DNA from: Candidatus Segatella intestinihominis
GTDB taxonomy: Bacteria; Bacteroidota; Bacteroidia; Bacteroidales; Bacteroidaceae
Assembly: GCA_900548535.1 (NCBI GenBank)
Contig: URLG01000106.1
Span: 1 to 7,249 of the forward strand
Direction: 5' to 3'
DNA: 7,249 nt
The stretch's first letter is position 1, and each line of letters starts with the position of its first letter. The notes below the pieces were generated by a model, which was not told where the DNA came from, ran no database searches, and saw nothing but the letters and a program-made list of their open reading frames with translations. Of the stretch, positions 4,316 through 7,249 are shown one piece after another. The translations under genes and the position numbers were made by a program.

Positions 4316-6670
4316 ATGATGAACTACAAGAAATTGGCTCTTACCGTTGCGGCAGGAGCGATGGCAACTACAATGATGGCGCAATCTGCACCTCAGTTGA
4401 ATGCCAACAACATCGACGAAGTAATCAAGGCGATGACCTTGGAAGAAAAAGCCCAGCTCTTGGTGGGCGGTGGTAATGATGGTTTCGTGGGCAGTGGTGC
4501 CATGTTGGGCCATCAGAAGAAGTTCGTGCCGGGTGCTGCGGGTACTACTGTAGCCATCCCACGCCTCGGTATTCCTACTACCGTACAGTGTGATGGTCCT
4601 GCCGGAGTTCATATCGATGCTCATCGCGAAGGTGACAGCCGTAGCTACTTTGCCACCGGTTTCCCTATCGGAACCTGTCTGGCTTCTACTTGGAACACAG
4701 ACCTGGTGCGCAAGGTGGGTGAGGCTATCGGTAACGAAACTTTGGAGTATGGCTGTGATGTTGTGCTCGGACCGGGTATGAACCTGCATCGCAATCCGCT
4801 CTGCGGCCGTAACTTTGAGTATTATTCAGAAGACCCAATCGTAACAGGTCTTATCGGAACCGCCTTTGTACAGGGTGTGCAGAGCCAGGGCGTGGGTGTA
4901 AGTGCCAAGCACTTTGCCGTGAACTCTCAGGAAACTGACCGTACCAAGGTGGATGAACGATTGAGCCAGCGTGCTCTCCGTGAGCTGTATCTGAAGGGGT
5001 TCGAGATGATGGTTCGCAAGAGCAATCCTTGGACTATCATGTCTGCCTATAATAAGGTAAACGGTGTTTATGCGCAGGGCAACAAGGGGCTCTTGACTGA
5101 TATTCTCCGCAACGACTGGGGATATAAGGGAATCGTGGAGACCGACTGGATTGGTAAGCGTGCCGACCTTCCTCTAGAACAGGAAGTTGAGGCTGGCAAC
5201 GACCTGATGATGCCGGGTTATCCAGCACAGGTGCAGGATATTGTTGATGCCGTAAAGAATGGCAAGCTGGATATCAAGGATGTGGACCGCAATGTTCGCC
5301 GCATGCTCGAGTATATCGTGAAGACTCCTCGATTCAAGGGATATAAATATAGTGGTGAGCCAGACTTGAAGGCTCATGCTGCCATCACCCGTCAGAGTTC
5401 TACCGAGGGTATGGTGCTCCTGAAGAATGATGCCGCTCTTCCTATCCAGGGCTTGAAGACCGTGGCACTCTTCGGTGTCAACTCTTACGACTTCATGTCG
5501 GGTGGTCTCGGTAGTGGAGCCGTTAATGTAGGCTATTCTGTGGATATGGTTACCGGTTTGAAGAACATCGGGGTGGCAACTACTCCTCAGCTTACGGAAA
5601 TCTATCAGAATTATGTGAAGTATGCCAAGGCTAAGTTGAAGGCAGACAAGAATCCGATGATGTGGTTCCTGGATCAGGGTCAGCCAAAGCTCGATGAAAT
5701 CGAGATTACTGAGCGCTGTGTAGCTGGCGAGGAGCCAAAGGCAGACGCTGCCATCATCACCATCGGCCGTCAGGCAGGTGAGGGAATGGATCGCCAGATT
5801 AATGGTGAGTTCAACCTCAGTCAGATAGAGCAGGATATGATTTTCCGTGTATCTGATGCTTTCCATGCCAAGGGCAAGAAGGTGATTGTCATCATCAACT
5901 CTGGTTCTGTGATGGAGACAGCCAGTTGGAGAGACCGTGTGGATGCTATTCTCGTAGCTTGGCAGCCAGGTATCGAGGGCGGTAACTCTGTAGCTGATAT
6001 CCTGACCGGTAAGGTGAATCCATCGGGTAAGTTGACCATGACCTGGCCTATCGCTGCTACCGATCATCCTTCTACAGCTAACTTCGCCATGGATTATGAT
6101 ATGTATACCTACAAGAATCTGCTGGATTGGAGCAAGGGCAACATCAAGGGTTACGACTATAGCAACCACGAGGAGGATATCTACGTAGGTTATCGCTACT
6201 TTGATACCTTCAAGAAAAATGTGGCTTATCCTTTCGGTTATGGTTTGAGCTATACTACCTTCGAGTTTGGCAAGCCATCAGTCAAGGCAAAAGGCAACAA
6301 TATTGAGGTAAGCGTAACCATCAAGAACACCGGTAAGGTTGCCGGCAAGGAAGTTGCTGAGGTTTATGTTACCGCTCCAAAGGGTGCTTACGAGAAGCCA
6401 GCCAAGGAACTCAAGACCTTCGGCAAGACCAAGTTGCTGAAGCCAGGTGAGAGCCAGACTTTGAAGATGACCCTCGAAAAGCGCGATCTTGCCAGCTTCG
6501 ATGAGGCTAACAGCCAGTGGAAGGTAGATGCAGGTAACTATCTCTTCAAGGTAGGAAGCGATGTGGAGAACATCAAGGGTACTGCTACATTGAAGGTGGC
6601 TGAATACACCGAGAAGACAAGCAATGCCTGCGCTCCTAATGTTCAGTTGAACTATCTCAGAAAGAAATAG
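4316..6670 (+). CDS. Secreted GH3 beta-glycosidase (beta-glucosidase / beta-xylosidase)
   Basis: A 784-residue family 3 glycoside hydrolase, a retaining enzyme that removes glucose or xylose from the non-reducing end of oligosaccharides. A type I signal peptide is clear (MMNYKK, hydrophobic core, likely cut after A22 in MMA-Q), placing it in the periplasm. Domains in order: TIM-barrel about 30-335, with CDGPAG (92-97), GPGMNLHRNPLCGRNFEYYS (152-171), KHF (198-200) and the nucleophile D277 in VETDW; alpha/beta sandwich from about 360, with LLKND (368-372) and candidate acid/base E489 in AGEGMDRQ; YGLSYTTFEF (642-651) leads into a C-terminal fibronectin III-like domain (about 677-750). The length is normal and the protein appears intact. 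Starts at 4316 and 4319 are adjacent ATGs. It is monocistronic here, with its own promoter. Sequence alone does not separate glucosidase from xylosidase; the nearby GH43 enzyme mildly favours hemicellulose. Confidence 0.94.
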   Translation: MMNYKKLALTVAAGAMATTMMAQSAPQLNANNIDEVIKAMTLEEKAQLLVGGGNDGFVGSGAMLGHQKKFVPGAAGTTVAIPRLGIPTTVQCDGPAGVHIDAHREGDSRSYFATGFPIGTCLASTWNTDLVRKVGEAIGNETLEYGCDVVLGPGMNLHRNPLCGRNFEYYSEDPIVTGLIGTAFVQGVQSQGVGVSAKHFAVNSQETDRTKVDERLSQRALRELYLKGFEMMVRKSNPWTIMSAYNKVNGVYAQGNKGLLTDILRNDWGYKGIVETDWIGKRADLPLEQEVEAGNDLMMPGYPAQVQDIVDAVKNGKLDIKDVDRNVRRMLEYIVKTPRFKGYKYSGEPDLKAHAAITRQSSTEGMVLLKNDAALPIQGLKTVALFGVNSYDFMSGGLGSGAVNVGYSVDMVTGLKNIGVATTPQLTEIYQNYVKYAKAKLKADKNPMMWFLDQGQPKLDEIEITERCVAGEEPKADAAIITIGRQAGEGMDRQINGEFNLSQIEQDMIFRVSDAFHAKGKKVIVIINSGSVMETASWRDRVDAILVAWQPGIEGGNSVADILTGKVNPSGKLTMTWPIAATDHPSTANFAMDYDMYTYKNLLDWSKGNIKGYDYSNHEEDIYVGYRYFDTFKKNVAYPFGYGLSYTTFEFGKPSVKAKGNNIEVSVTIKNTGKVAGKEVAEVYVTAPKGAYEKPAKELKTFGKTKLLKPGESQTLKMTLEKRDLASFDEANSQWKVDAGNYLFKVGSDVENIKGTATLKVAEYTEKTSNACAPNVQLNYLRKK

Positions 6671-6773
6671 TCTTCCAAGTAAAACGCCAACAGAATGGCG
6701 CACTGGGGTTCAGACATCTTAGGATGTAAACACCTAAATGATAGCCCGTAAAATGGGAAAGAAGAGATTGAAA

Positions 6774-6838
6774 ATTTTCCCTTAGGGATATTTATTCTTA
6801 TCCTTAAGGGAAAATATATTTATTCTTAAGGGAAATAT
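6774..6838. repeat. Long stem-loop with a partial direct duplication of its 3' half
   Basis: Positions 6774-6790 pair with 6799-6815: ATTTTCCCTTA with TAAGGGAAAAT, then one G-T pair, then GGATA with TATCC, for 17 pairs with an 8-base loop. The 13-base sequence ATATTTATTCTTA at 6788-6800 recurs exactly at 6816-6828 and is again followed by AAGGGAAA-ATAT. The second AAGGGAAA could therefore compete for the same left arm. Confidence 0.65.
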
Positions 6839-6841
6839 GTT

Positions 6842-6867
6842 TAAGGACTTTGACAACAAAGTCCTTA
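6842..6867 (+). terminator. Perfect 11-bp hairpin, possible GH3 transcript end
   Basis: TAAGGACTTTG (6842-6852) and CAAAGTCCTTA (6857-6867) pair perfectly around an ACAA tetraloop, about 170 bases after the GH3 stop. The following bases (TATACATATTG) are AT-rich but not a T-tract, so termination is only plausible. It may equally protect the 3' end. Confidence 0.45.
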
Positions 6868-7011
6868 TATACATATTGTGAGATTAATATTGTCAATACT
6901 TTGTTTGATTGTCGGTTTGCTATTAACCAACAAGAAGGAAAATAATCAGAGTAAAAATAATAATAAAACAACTTGATGTAATATTAGCCCTATAAAACGA
7001 TGGCTTTTCTG

Positions 7012-7084
7012 CCAAAAAGTGGCGATAGTGGTGCTAAATCTATGTTTTTTTATGAGATGTAGCACCACTATCGTTACTTTTTGG
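7012..7084 (+). repeat. Long inverted repeat, 25-base arms, with GU-compensated mismatches
   Basis: CCAAAAAGT (7012-7020) pairs with ACTTTTTGG (7076-7084), and CGATAGTGGTGCTA (7023-7036) pairs with TAGCACCACTATCG (7060-7073). The two intervening positions are GG opposite TT. These form G-U pairs in plus-strand RNA but C-A mismatches in minus-strand RNA. The loop is 23 bases and contains a T7 run. It lies 24 bases beyond the stop of the minus-strand hip fragment. Function is unknown: terminator, structured RNA, or a mobile-element remnant. Confidence 0.8.
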
Positions 7085-7108
7085 TAAAATCACGCTATCT
7101 ATTTCTCG

Positions 7109-7249
7109 TTATCTTATGCAGTCTTTGGCAATGAAAAGACCAGGCTTCAGTGGCAATTCCAACGGAGATATACTAAAGCCAGATGCCAACCACTGATTGT
7201 CATACTCGAAGGTGCATACCTTTCCATCGGCACTCAATGACAGTGTGCC
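7109..7249 (-). CDS. HipA N-terminal-domain-like protein, 3' end only, apparently truncated
   Basis: A minus-strand frame enters from the right edge and stops at 7109-7111 (TAA), giving 46 visible residues. The segment GTLSLSADGKVCTFEYDNQW, then LASGFSISPLELPL, matches the start of HipA-family kinases (the Couple_hipA/HipA-N module, with its G-L, F-Y, W-L and S-L-PL pattern). In HipA this module is followed by a conserved F-G-F-DSLPDG stretch and the kinase domain. Here the frame instead ends KPGLFIAKDCIR and stops. Neither other minus-strand frame continues the family for the next 40 or so bases. It is therefore either a decayed hipA remnant or, less likely, a short stand-alone HipS-like protein. 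The start is outside the window, so family assignment rests on 46 residues. Confidence 0.6.
   Translation of the reverse strand, partial: GTLSLSADGKVCTFEYDNQWLASGFSISPLELPLKPGLFIAKDCIR

Larger units (their letters stand above)
6671..7108. other. Non-coding region after the GH3 gene, rich in stem-loops
   Basis: 438 AT-rich bases with no credible gene. Small hairpins come first: CGCCA/TGGCG (6685-6700, 6-base loop) and ACATC-TTAG-GATGT (6714-6727). Larger structures at 6774-6815, 6842-6867 and 7012-7084 are listed separately. Positions 6868-7011 are plain AT-rich sequence in which I see nothing supported. Confidence 0.6.

Noticed and set aside
5174..6169. 331-codon minus-strand frame opposite the GH3 gene
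   Set aside because: It is antisense to a clear GH3 enzyme with all expected motifs, and its composition is that of a complementary-frame shadow.
6837..6881. 14-codon ORF with an AAGGGA sequence upstream
   Set aside because: The AAGGGA is part of a stem-loop repeat and the ORF spans a perfect hairpin, with no sign of coding constraint.

Overview
The window looks like chromosomal DNA from a gut or rumen Bacteroidales bacterium of the Prevotella/Segatella type. Three things point there. Two upstream regions carry the Bacteroidetes -7 box (TAnnTTTG) with a weak -33 box about 20 bases upstream. Most starts lack a clear Shine-Dalgarno. The protein families fit: a GH43 enzyme very like the XynB exoxylanase/beta-xylosidase of ruminal Prevotella, a DUF5687-like ABC permease, and a secreted GH3 glycosidase. 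The species call is inference.

Layout, left to right. Positions 75-1040 encode a cytoplasmic GH43 xylosidase, followed by a strong intrinsic terminator (1150-1187). A Bacteroidetes promoter (1265-1296) then drives a two-gene ABC exporter: a polytopic permease (1326-2726) and its ATPase (2884-3591). The 157-base gap between those two genes is filled with 7-bp-period repeats. Next is a 724-base non-coding stretch (3592-4315). It holds a 15-bp perfect hairpin, then a 295-base repeat-rich element (3773-4067) bounded by 19-bp perfect inverted repeats and built from many copies of GTGCGGTGTT, then the promoter region of the next gene. Positions 4316-6670 encode a periplasmic GH3 beta-glycosidase. 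The last 579 bases hold several hairpins and, at the right edge on the minus strand, the end of a HipA-N-like reading frame that stops abruptly.

Together, the two glycosidases fit stepwise breakdown of xylo- or gluco-oligosaccharides: GH3 in the periplasm, and GH43 in the cytoplasm after uptake. No SusC/SusD pair or regulator is visible, so a polysaccharide-utilisation locus cannot be asserted. The ABC pair appears to be an independent transcription unit of unknown substrate.

The least explained material is non-coding: the 3773-4067 element (MITE-like, structured RNA, or protein-binding array), the heptad repeats inside the ABC operon, and the long hairpin beside the hip remnant at 7012-7084.
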